A stretch of 45,787 nucleotides of DNA. It comes from RGIG1828 sp045541875. GTDB taxonomy: Bacteria > Bacillota > Clostridia > UMGS1810. The position numbers were made by a program, and so were the translations under genes. Under the pieces are notes generated by a model that did not search any database, had not been told where the DNA came from, and was given only the letters and a program-made list of their open reading frames with translations. Below, piece by piece: positions 8,266-15,568 of this stretch (within the stretch, counting starts at the first letter, position 1; each line of letters starts with the position of its first letter). Where the stretch lies: positions 1 through 45,787 of the forward strand of contig JAZQJX010000067.1 in the NCBI GenBank assembly GCA_045541875.1, written 5' to 3'.

Positions 8266-9237
8266 TTATAAAAGAGCCTCCTTTAAGTTCCTGATGTTTT
8301 GATTCATCAGGTCAATATACGTTTTTCCTTTTTCAAAATCTTCATTTCCTATGCTCTGGCAGGAATGAAGAACCAAAATTTCTGCACCTGTTTCCCCTGA
8401 AATTGCATTTGCAACTCTTTTGTCGGATTGCTCGGTGCAAAAAATGACACCAATTTTGTCTTCCCTGATTTTGTCAATAATTTTTATCATATCCGATGGA
8501 TTTGCTTCGCTTTCGTGTCCGCATCCGGGTATGGCTGATAAATAACTAACGTCAATGTATTCAGTAAGATAAAGATAAGGGAAACGGTCTCCCACAATCA
8601 GAGTATCATTTTTAAGATTATCTCTGATATGTGTTAACTCATTTTTCAAAGTTTTGATTTTTTCTATATAGTTTCTGGCATTCTCTCTGTATGCATCGGA
8701 ATTTTCAATGTCTTTTTCACACATTGCGCCGCATATGGCATCAATCATCAAAAGAGCATTATCAGGATTTAACCATATATGTTCATCATATCCCGAACCA
8801 AATTCACATTCGTCGTGATTGTGACCGTGATGAGAGTGAGAGTGGGTGTGGCCGCTGCTTTCCTTTTTTATGAGTGTTACATAATTTGCAAGAGGCACTT
8901 TCACTATGTCCTTTGCATCTTCAAGTTCCGTGATTTCGTGAATCCACACATCTGATTCGCCGCCGTTATATATAAACACATCCGATTCCGTAATTCTTTT
9001 TATATCAGAAAACGATGGCTCATATCCGTGATATTCGCTTCCGGGTTTCATTATCATATTAACATCGCAAAGACCGCCTGAAATGGCTCTTGCAAAATCG
9101 TATTGAACAAAGTTTACGGCAGTAACTGTCATTTTGTCATTTGCTATGTTATCTTTTTGAACACAGCCTGTGCACAGGCACAAAAGCACAGAAAGAACCA
9201 TACATGCTATTAATTTTTTCAAAGATAAGTTTTTCAT
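8266..9237 (-). CDS. Metal-binding lipoprotein (ZnuA-like, His-rich loop)
   Basis: A 323-residue cluster A-I substrate-binding protein. The signal sequence ends in a lipobox (LCTGC, Cys25), so it should be lipid-anchored outside the membrane. The middle holds a histidine-rich loop (HTHSHSHHGHNHDE), a hallmark of zinc-type ZnuA proteins, and further ligand-type histidines lie in GSEYHGYEPS, DEHIWLNPDN and PGCGHESE. I used the ATG at 9237 because AAAGGA precedes it; longer in-frame versions lack a ribosome site and would put charged sequence before the signal peptide. It captures the metal for the downstream permease and ATPase. Confidence 0.92.
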   Translation of the reverse strand: MKNLSLKKLIACMVLSVLLCLCTGCVQKDNIANDKMTVTAVNFVQYDFARAISGGLCDVNMIMKPGSEYHGYEPSFSDIKRITESDVFIYNGGESDVWIHEITELEDAKDIVKVPLANYVTLIKKESSGHTHSHSHHGHNHDECEFGSGYDEHIWLNPDNALLMIDAICGAMCEKDIENSDAYRENARNYIEKIKTLKNELTHIRDNLKNDTLIVGDRFPYLYLTEYIDVSYLSAIPGCGHESEANPSDMIKIIDKIREDKIGVIFCTEQSDKRVANAISGETGAEILVLHSCQSIGNEDFEKGKTYIDLMNQNIRNLKEALL

Positions 9238-9256
9238 AACAGAATCCTTTTGTATG

Positions 9257-9658
9257 CTATTTGCCGTTGCAATTATCGCAAAGTCCGTAAAGAGTTGTTT
9301 TTCCAATATCCAGAAAAAACTTGTGTTCGTCTTTTATATGATCTTTAAATGAATCCATCAAATGACAGTCCATATGAATAAGCGTTCCGCAACCGGTACA
9401 CTTGAGATGAAAATGGTGATTGCACTCTTCCTGATTCTCGCTATATTGATACAAAGCCCCTTCAGAATTTGAGCCGATATATTTTTTTATAAGCCCTTCT
9501 TTTTCAAATTTGGAAAGAGTTCGGTATACGGTTGCCTCACCGAGATTCACTTCGGGCATCCTTATAAGTTCCTTTGCGCTGAAACATTTTTGGGGACATT
9601 CCTTGAAAATGTTTAACAAACTTATTCTTTGTTTTGTATTATATCCTCTGGTTTCCAT
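9257..9658 (-). CDS. Fur-family metalloregulator
   Basis: A 133-residue Fur/Zur/PerR-type repressor. The winged helix covers residues 1-80 (GEATVYRTLSKFEKEGLI), followed by the HHFHLKC metal site and two CxxC pairs (CTGC and CDNC) that form the structural zinc site. It is the first gene of the metal operon and has a Fur-box operator across its promoter, so it should repress itself and the transporter when metal is plentiful. GAGGTGG precedes the ATG. The transporter suggests Zur, while the operator resembles a classical Fur box, so metal specificity is uncertain. Confidence 0.92.
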   Translation of the reverse strand: METRGYNTKQRISLLNIFKECPQKCFSAKELIRMPEVNLGEATVYRTLSKFEKEGLIKKYIGSNSEGALYQYSENQEECNHHFHLKCTGCGTLIHMDCHLMDSFKDHIKDEHKFFLDIGKTTLYGLCDNCNGK

Positions 9659-9673
9659 ATTCCACCTCGAATT

Positions 9674-9694
9674 TGATAGTGATTATCATTTTCA
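9674..9694. promoter_or_regulatory. Fur-box operator of the metal operon
   Basis: Two overlapping 7-1-7 sites offset by six bases: TGATAGTGATTATCA (9674-9688) differs at one position from TGATAATNATTATCA, and the site at 9680-9694 differs at two. The wider 9672-9696 is an imperfect 25-bp palindrome. It lies just downstream of the -10 box, covering the expected transcription start. Confidence 0.85.
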
Positions 9695-9695
9695 A

Positions 9696-9724
9696 ATTGT
9701 AACATAAAATCCACTAAATGTCAA
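9696..9724 (-). promoter_or_regulatory. Promoter of the metal-uptake operon
   Basis: On the minus strand, TTGACA (9719-9724), a 17-bp spacer and TACAAT (9696-9701). It abuts the Fur-box operator. Confidence 0.8.
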
Positions 9725-9850
9725 TCAATAGATAAATATAAACTTATTGTTAATTTTTAACTCTAAATATTGAAAAAATTTTTTTGTTAATATATAATAA
9801 AAATAATAATAGAGTATTATGGGTAGTATTTGTATGCAGGGAGAAAAACA

Positions 9851-11584
9851 ATGAAACAATATTTTAAATATATAAAACCTCATATTCTTTTCTTTATTTT
9901 CGGGCCAATTTTTATGATAACGGAAGTTGTGGGAGAAGTGCTTATGCCAAAACTCATTTCCGTCATAATAGACTCAGGTGTTTCAAAAGGCGACCTTTCA
10001 TCTGTTGCTGCAACGGGAATTATGATGATTTTTGTTGCTGTTATGATGATGGCAGGCGGAGTTTTAGGAAACTATTTTGCAGTCAGGGCATCAGTTGGCT
10101 TTGCCACAAACCTAAGGTCAGACCTTTTCAAAAAGGTGCAGAAGTTTTCCTTTAAAAACATTGATGAATTCTCAACAGGTTCCCTTGTAACCCGACTCAC
10201 AAATGATATAACACAGATGCAAAATGTCATCAGAATGAGCCTCGTAATGCTTCTTCGTGCTCCCGGAATGCTTATCGGCGCACTTATTATGGCAATAAGC
10301 ATAAACAGGTCTCTTGCAACAGTAATTGCAATTGTAATCCCCATTCTTGCCACAGCCATAATAACCATAATGGTAAAGGCTTTCCCAAGATTTAACATTA
10401 TGCAGAAAAAACTTGACAAGGTAAATTCTGACATTCAGGAGAATCTTACCAACGTGAGAGTTGTAAAATCCTTTGTAAGGACAGATTACGAAAATGAAAA
10501 ATTCTCAAAGTCAAACCGTGACCTGAGGGATTCAACTCTGAGAGCAATGTATCTTGTCATAAAAAACGGCCCTGTTATGACTCTTATGATGAATATCACG
10601 ACTCTTGCCGTTGTCTGGACGGGTGGAAATTTCATAATAAAGGGAAGTATGGAGGTTGGTGAACTTACTGCATTTACAACCTACATCGTTCAGATTTTAA
10701 TGTCTCTTATGATGGTTTCAATGATAATTTTAAACGCATCCCGTGCTCTGGCATCCTCAAAGAGAATAAAAGAAGTTTTAAATGCCAAATCTGACATAAC
10801 CGATGATAATGCTAAAGAAAAAGACAAGAAAATAGAAAAGGGAATTGTTGAATTTAAAAATGTAAGTTTCAGTTATAATCCCTCATCTTCCCTAAAAATT
10901 CTCAATGACGTAAGTTTTCGTATAAATTCCGGCGAAACTCTTGGAATTATAGGAGCAACGGGTTCAGGGAAAACAAGTCTTGTTCAACTGATTCCGAGAC
11001 TGTATGATGTGACAGACGGTGAAATTCTGATAGACGGCACAGATGTGAGAGACTATTCTCTCTACAATCTCCGTGAGGGAGTTGCAATGGTTCTTCAGAA
11101 AAATACTCTCTTCTCCGGAACAATTGAGGAGAATCTGCGTTGGGGAAAAGAAGATGCAACAGACGAAGAACTCACCCGCTTCACAACCTACGCTCAGGCA
11201 CATTCTTTCATAACATCTTTCAAAGACGGATATGAGACAGAACTCGGTCAGGGAGGCGTTAATGTGTCAGGCGGTCAGAAACAAAGACTCTGCATTGCAA
11301 GAGCCCTCATAAAAAGTCCTAAAATACTTATTCTTGATGACAGTACAAGTGCAGTAGACACTGCCACAGAAACAAGAATAAGGGAAAGTTTTTCAAATGA
11401 CCTCAGAGACACAACCAAAATAATAATTGCTCAGAGAATCACATCTGTTATGGATGCAGACAAAATTCTTGTGATAGATGACGGAAAAATAGTGGGAGAG
11501 GGAACGCACAGAGAACTTCTTGAAACTAATGCCCACTATCAGGAAATATATTATTCTCAGAAAGACAAGGAGGCGAATGCATAA
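9851..11584 (+). CDS. ABC exporter subunit with degenerate catalytic site
   Basis: A 577-residue half-transporter: six membrane helices (about residues 10-310) then an ABC ATPase domain. Walker A is GATGSGKTS near residue 367 and the signature is VSGGQKQR. Walker B reads LILDDSTSAVD, with Asp where the catalytic Glu normally sits. In heterodimeric exporters (BmrCD, TM287/288 type) one subunit carries this substitution and forms the non-hydrolysing site. The next gene encodes the partner and overlaps by one base (TAATG). The ATG at 9851 follows GGGAG. The substrate is unknown; such pairs export drugs, lipids or peptides. Confidence 0.93.
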   Translation: MKQYFKYIKPHILFFIFGPIFMITEVVGEVLMPKLISVIIDSGVSKGDLSSVAATGIMMIFVAVMMMAGGVLGNYFAVRASVGFATNLRSDLFKKVQKFSFKNIDEFSTGSLVTRLTNDITQMQNVIRMSLVMLLRAPGMLIGALIMAISINRSLATVIAIVIPILATAIITIMVKAFPRFNIMQKKLDKVNSDIQENLTNVRVVKSFVRTDYENEKFSKSNRDLRDSTLRAMYLVIKNGPVMTLMMNITTLAVVWTGGNFIIKGSMEVGELTAFTTYIVQILMSLMMVSMIILNASRALASSKRIKEVLNAKSDITDDNAKEKDKKIEKGIVEFKNVSFSYNPSSSLKILNDVSFRINSGETLGIIGATGSGKTSLVQLIPRLYDVTDGEILIDGTDVRDYSLYNLREGVAMVLQKNTLFSGTIEENLRWGKEDATDEELTRFTTYAQAHSFITSFKDGYETELGQGGVNVSGGQKQRLCIARALIKSPKILILDDSTSAVDTATETRIRESFSNDLRDTTKIIIAQRITSVMDADKILVIDDGKIVGEGTHRELLETNAHYQEIYYSQKDKEANA

Positions 11585-13443
11585 TGGATATGTCAAAAAA
11601 AGAACGCCTCATAAAACGCTATAGCGCAAAAACTTTTAATATGCCCAATATGCCAAAGGGCCCGGGGGGCCCGGGACGACGGGGCAGACAAATGGGAAAA
11701 GGCGGCAAGCCTAAAGATACCATGGCTGTAATAAAAAGGCTTTTTGGCTATATTGCAAATGACAAACTTAAGATTGCTGCATCATTTTTGTGCGTGATAG
11801 TAACTGCCATATCAACCCTTGCAGGTTCATATATGCTTCGCCCCATAATAAATAACTATATTATTCCCGGCGATGTCAAAGGCCTGTTTATGGCATTGAT
11901 GTTTATGGCTGTCATATACCTTGCAGGTGTTGCATCATCATACATTCAGTCAAAAATAATGATAGGCATATCCCAAAGAGCCCTTTGCCGCATAAGAGAA
12001 GATTTGTTTTTCAAAATGCAAAAACTTCCCGTAAGGTTTTTTGACACCAACACAAACGGAGAAATTATGAGCCGATTCACAAATGATGTGGACACCATTG
12101 GCGAAATGCTCAATTCAACAATTATTTCTCTTTTTTCAGGGATAATAACCATTGTCGGAACATTTTCTCTTATGATATACACCAATTGGATGCTTGCCAT
12201 CATCACAATAGTAATGATACCTGTGTTTATTCGTGTTGCCACATTTCTTGCAGGGAAAAACCGTAAAAACTTTTCCGAGCAACAAAAGGCTTTGGGGGCT
12301 GTGAACGGATATATTGAAGAAACAGTTTCAGGACAGAAAGTTGTAAAGGTTTTCAATCACGAAAAAAGAGCAGAAGAAGAGTTTGACATTCTCAATGAAG
12401 AACTTTGCCAAAGACAAACCAAAGCGCAGTTTTTCGGCTCAATGATGGGGCCTGTGATGGGTAATTTGAGTCAGATTAACTATTCTTTAACTGCATTAAT
12501 CGGTGGACTTATGTGTATAGTTCGGGGGTTTGATGTTGGCGGACTTGCGGTTTTTGTAAACTATTCACGACAGTTCAGCCGTCCCATAAATGAACTTTCC
12601 ATGCAGGTAACAAACATTTTTTCAGCCCTTTCGGGTGCAGAAAGAGTTTTTGCAATTATGGATGAAAAGGCAGAATCTGATATTGACGATAAACCCTCAA
12701 TCGGTGAGGTATTCGGAAAAGTGGAACTTAAAAACGTATCCTTTGGCTACAATCCCGACAGGATGGTTTTAAAAAATATAAACCTTGTTGCAGAAAAGGG
12801 GAAAAAGGTGGCGTTTGTGGGTTCGACAGGTGCGGGAAAAACAACAGTTACAAACCTCATAAGCCGTTTTTACGACATAGAAGAGGGCGAAATTCTTTTT
12901 GACGGAAAAGATATCAGAGACTACAACAAGTACAGCCTCAGAAAGAATATCGCCATGGTACTTCAGGACACTCATCTTTTCACAGGAACCGTAATGGAAA
13001 ATATAAGATACGGAAGACTTGAAGCAACTGATGACGAGGTTATAGAGGCTGCAAAAACTGCAAGCGCTCATTCTTTCATTATGAGACTTCCCGATGGCTA
13101 CAATACAATACTTGAAGGTGACGGAGCAAACCTTAGTCAGGGGCAAAGACAACTTTTAAACATTGCAAGAGCGGCAATTTCAAAAGCGCCCATTCTGATT
13201 CTTGATGAGGCAACAAGTTCTGTAGATACAAGAACAGAGAAACACATAGAACACGGTATGGACAGACTGATGAAAAACCGCACAACTTTCATAATTGCCC
13301 ACCGTCTTTCCACCATAAGGAATGCTGACACCATACTTGTGCTTGAAAACGGTGAAGTGATAGAGAGGGGAACACATAACGAACTTCTCGGACTTGAAGG
13401 AAGATATTACGAACTCTACACAGGAATGGCAGAACTTGATTAG
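11584..13443 (+). CDS. ABC exporter subunit with canonical catalytic glutamate
   Basis: A 619-residue half-transporter and partner of the preceding subunit. A Met/Gly/Pro-rich basic N-terminal extension of about 40 residues precedes the six-helix domain; its DNA contains a GC-rich palindromic run near 11658. The ATPase domain has Walker A GSTGAGKTT (near 411), a variant signature LSQGQRQ (near 517) and canonical Walker B LILDEATSSVD (near 538). In the heterodimer its Walker motifs would pair with the partner's SGGQ signature to form the active site, while its LSQGQ would sit at the degenerate site. AGGAGG inside the previous gene precedes the ATG. Confidence 0.94.
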   Translation: MDMSKKERLIKRYSAKTFNMPNMPKGPGGPGRRGRQMGKGGKPKDTMAVIKRLFGYIANDKLKIAASFLCVIVTAISTLAGSYMLRPIINNYIIPGDVKGLFMALMFMAVIYLAGVASSYIQSKIMIGISQRALCRIREDLFFKMQKLPVRFFDTNTNGEIMSRFTNDVDTIGEMLNSTIISLFSGIITIVGTFSLMIYTNWMLAIITIVMIPVFIRVATFLAGKNRKNFSEQQKALGAVNGYIEETVSGQKVVKVFNHEKRAEEEFDILNEELCQRQTKAQFFGSMMGPVMGNLSQINYSLTALIGGLMCIVRGFDVGGLAVFVNYSRQFSRPINELSMQVTNIFSALSGAERVFAIMDEKAESDIDDKPSIGEVFGKVELKNVSFGYNPDRMVLKNINLVAEKGKKVAFVGSTGAGKTTVTNLISRFYDIEEGEILFDGKDIRDYNKYSLRKNIAMVLQDTHLFTGTVMENIRYGRLEATDDEVIEAAKTASAHSFIMRLPDGYNTILEGDGANLSQGQRQLLNIARAAISKAPILILDEATSSVDTRTEKHIEHGMDRLMKNRTTFIIAHRLSTIRNADTILVLENGEVIERGTHNELLGLEGRYYELYTGMAELD

Positions 13444-13452
13444 TAACAAAAT

Positions 13453-13519
13453 AACCCATACTCTCATATAATGGAAGTAAATCTTATAAAGATTTATTGA
13501 CTATAAGGAGGTATGGGTT
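13453..13519 (+). other. Stem-loop region before the small sporulation-type genes
   Basis: AACCCATAC (13453-13461) can pair with GTATGGGTT (13511-13519), enclosing a perfect 7-bp hairpin at 13479-13495. The right arm touches the ribosome site (13505-13512) and ends at the TTG start of the next gene. CATATAAT at 13465 resembles a sigma-E -10 element, but no -35 partner was recognised. Confidence 0.4.
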
Positions 13520-13681
13520 TTGTTTTTCAGAAATATCCTAAAAAAATTGTGGGGATTTTGTATTCTTAGTTTTGTTCTCGGTATGTTTCTCGCCTTTATA
13601 ATGCCTCCATTGATAATTGCAATAATCGAAGGAATTTTACTTGTAATGCTATGCATAGCAATATATTGTACAGGGAGGTAG
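13520..13681 (+). CDS. Small hydrophobic membrane protein, 53 aa
   Basis: A 53-residue ORF starting with TTG seven bases after a perfect AAGGAGGT. It begins MFFRNILKKLWGF, a basic amphipathic segment, followed by two hydrophobic stretches (about residues 13-28 and 31-50) separated by a Pro-Pro turn. The ATG at 13513 is in another frame and gives only 18 codons. The gene ends six bases before a SpoVM-like ORF whose ribosome site lies in its last codons, so the two are probably co-transcribed. I do not recognise a named family; a sporulation-linked membrane peptide is inferred only from its neighbour. Confidence 0.65.
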   Translation: MFFRNILKKLWGFCILSFVLGMFLAFIMPPLIIAIIEGILLVMLCIAIYCTGR

Positions 13682-13687
13682 GTAAGT

Positions 13688-13762
13688 ATGAAAATAGTTG
13701 TATGGAACGCACCTTCGTTTTTTAAAGGTATACTCAAAAAACTTTTCAGAGTTAAAGATTAA
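13688..13762 (+). CDS. spoVM: SpoVM-like sporulation peptide, 24 aa
   Basis: A 24-residue peptide beginning MKIVVWNAPSFFKGIL and ending in a basic tail. It resembles SpoVM of Bacillus (26 residues), the amphipathic helix that marks the curved forespore membrane and helps anchor the spore coat. Shared positions are the start MK, the proline at position 9, Phe11, Gly14, Ile15 and a basic C-terminal half. GGGAGG precedes the ATG by nine bases. The ORF is too short for ordinary gene callers. Identification rests on length, the Pro9 pattern and the helix; a chance small ORF is possible but unlikely given the ribosome site. Confidence 0.7.
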   Translation: MKIVVWNAPSFFKGILKKLFRVKD

Positions 13763-13837
13763 TTTCCAAATATTGACAAAAATCATTTGTTGTGATAAGT
13801 TCTAAGTAACTGAAAACAGCAAAAGGAACAGATGATT

Positions 13838-14977
13838 ATGAATATAAAAAAACTTACGGCAATTCTTTTGTCTGTCATTTTTGTTTTATCTTTTGCATCG
13901 TGCGAAAAAAAGGATATGGCATCAAAAGAGAGTGAAGAAAATAATAAAACCATAACAGTCCTTGCTTTGGGTGACAACCTTTTGCATATGCCTGTAATTG
14001 AAGATAGCAAAAAAGAAGACGGAAGTTATGATTTTTCTCATATCTACAAAAATCTTCAGCCTCAGATAAAATCGGCAGATATAGCCGTAATAGGGCAGGA
14101 AACTGTTTTTGCGGGAGAAGAATATGAATATAGCGGATATCCTCTTTTCAATTCCCCCTCCGATGCCGGAAAAACCCTTGCCAAAGAAGGCTTTGATGTA
14201 ATTTTGCATGCATCAAACCATGTTCTTGACAAATGGGCGCTCGGTGTCGAAAACACGCTTAAATTCTGGGATGAATACCCTGAAATTACAGTTCTTGGAA
14301 TCAATCACACACCGGCTGAGCAAAAGGTGCCGAAAATTGCAAATATCAAAGGTGCAAAAATCGCTCTTTTGAACTATACATACGGAACAAACAGCCTGAC
14401 TTTGCCTGCAGGCAAGGAATATATGGTGAATTATATTGACGAAGAAAAGATAAAAAAGGACGCCGAATTTGCAAATAAATGTGCAGACTTCACCATTGCC
14501 TTTATGCATTGGGGAGTTGAGAATATGACAGATGTTCAACCCTCTCAGAAAGACTTGGCAAAAAAGATGTGCGAAATGGGTGTTGATCTTATAATCGGTT
14601 CTCATCCCCACGTCATAGGACCTGTTGAATGGATTGAATCTGAAAATGGCAACCGTATGCTTGTATACTATTCTCTCGGAAACTTTGTTTCAAGACAACT
14701 TGAAGAAAAGAACCTTCTCGGTGGCCTTGCAGATGTAAAACTCATCTGTGACGGAGAAAAAGTTACAATAGACGAGTTTTCCTTTGTCCCCGTAGTGACA
14801 TATTACGACAAAGATTATAAAAACTTTACGGTATACAAACTAAAAAATATGCCCAATAGTGCATTTTCATCTCACGGACTTACCAATCACGGAATCAATG
14901 TATCAAAAGACGGATACAAAAAAATTGCAGAAGAAGTATTTGACGGATATGATAAGACGATGATCGATATGGAATAA
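13838..14977 (+). CDS. CapA-family lipoprotein (PGA_cap metallophosphatase fold)
   Basis: A 379-residue protein with a lipoprotein signal (SFASC, Cys22), so membrane-anchored outside the cell. The body is the CapA/PgsA domain, a calcineurin-like fold: ALGDNLLH at the start, then HASNHVLDKW, FMHWGVE, GSHPHVIGP and YSLGNFV with the expected metal-ligand Asp, Asn and His residues. CapA members take part in poly-gamma-glutamate capsule production, and many orphan copies have unknown roles. No capB or capC lies nearby, so capsule synthesis should not be assumed. Start 13838 gives the better distance from AAAAGGAA; 13832 is the alternative. Confidence 0.88.
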   Translation: MNIKKLTAILLSVIFVLSFASCEKKDMASKESEENNKTITVLALGDNLLHMPVIEDSKKEDGSYDFSHIYKNLQPQIKSADIAVIGQETVFAGEEYEYSGYPLFNSPSDAGKTLAKEGFDVILHASNHVLDKWALGVENTLKFWDEYPEITVLGINHTPAEQKVPKIANIKGAKIALLNYTYGTNSLTLPAGKEYMVNYIDEEKIKKDAEFANKCADFTIAFMHWGVENMTDVQPSQKDLAKKMCEMGVDLIIGSHPHVIGPVEWIESENGNRMLVYYSLGNFVSRQLEEKNLLGGLADVKLICDGEKVTIDEFSFVPVVTYYDKDYKNFTVYKLKNMPNSAFSSHGLTNHGINVSKDGYKKIAEEVFDGYDKTMIDME

Positions 14978-15029
14978 TAGATTGTTCCGATAAATAGAAA
15001 ACAGAAGTGTATAATAATTATGTTTTAGT

Positions 15030-15081
15030 CCGACCTCCAAAAGTCAGAAAAAAGTCTGACGATTCGGAGGTCGGTTCATTT
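15030..15081 (+). terminator. Intrinsic terminator after the CapA-like gene
   Basis: CCGACCTCC (15030-15038) pairs with GGAGGTCGG (15066-15074), with an inner GTCAG/CTGAC pairing, followed by a T-rich stretch. Confidence 0.75.
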
Positions 15082-15121
15082 ATGTCCATGTTTTCATTAT
15101 TATTACAAATGCAAAAATATA

Positions 15122-15150
15122 TTGACCTGGCGGTATTACAGTTGTAATAT
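15122..15150 (+). promoter_or_regulatory. Promoter with BlaI-type operator for the blaI-like/M56 pair
   Basis: TTGACC (15122-15127), a 17-bp spacer and TAATAT (15145-15150). Within the spacer and -10 lies TATTACAGTTGTAATA (15134-15149), a dyad with the TACA..TGTA core of BlaI/MecI operators. This suggests repression by the gene's own product. Confidence 0.8.
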
Positions 15151-15184
15151 GTATATATAATGAAAATTTTGGAGGAAATTAGAA

Positions 15185-15568
15185 ATGGTACATATTGCAG
15201 CATCAGAGATTGTGATAATGAAAGAATTGTGGAAAGAATCTCCCTTAACTTCAAGAGAGATTATAGACAGGATAGATGATAAGTCCGACTGGAATGCCAA
15301 AACTGTCCACACCCTGATTTCAAGGCTTTGTAAAAAAGGCGCTGTAAGGTCTGAAAAAATAGAGGGAACACCTTTTTATAATTATTACGCCTGTATCAGC
15401 GAAGATGAGTGTGCAAAAGAGGAAGCACGTTCTTTTATAGACAGGATGTTTTCGGGATCTGTGAAAAAGTTTGTTTCTGCTTTTGTCCAGGATGGAAATG
15501 TGTCCAGAGAAGAGATTTCAGAACTGAGAAAAATGCTTGAAAAGTATGAAAATGGTGATCGCGAATGA
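15185..15568 (+). CDS. BlaI/MecI-family repressor
   Basis: A 127-residue winged-helix repressor. Residues 1-75 contain the recognition region (ETSREIID-like LTSREIIDRI, then WNAKTVHTLISRLCKKGAV), and the rest is the dimerisation helix region where the protease cuts in BlaI/MecI. GGAGG precedes the ATG. It overlaps the M56 peptidase gene by four bases (ATGA), the usual BlaI-BlaR1 arrangement. Matching operators lie at its own promoter and before the large SLH gene, so it probably represses both. Confidence 0.93.
   Translation: MVHIAASEIVIMKELWKESPLTSREIIDRIDDKSDWNAKTVHTLISRLCKKGAVRSEKIEGTPFYNYYACISEDECAKEEARSFIDRMFSGSVKKFVSAFVQDGNVSREEISELRKMLEKYENGDRE

Noticed and set aside
9776..9806. Strong promoter in the AT-rich stretch before the ABC exporter
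   Set aside because: Several TATAAT-like strings occur, but no -35 box at 16-18 bp could be singled out.
13838..14977. Poly-gamma-glutamate capsule operon
   Set aside because: Only a CapA-like gene is present; no capB or capC neighbours exist in the window.
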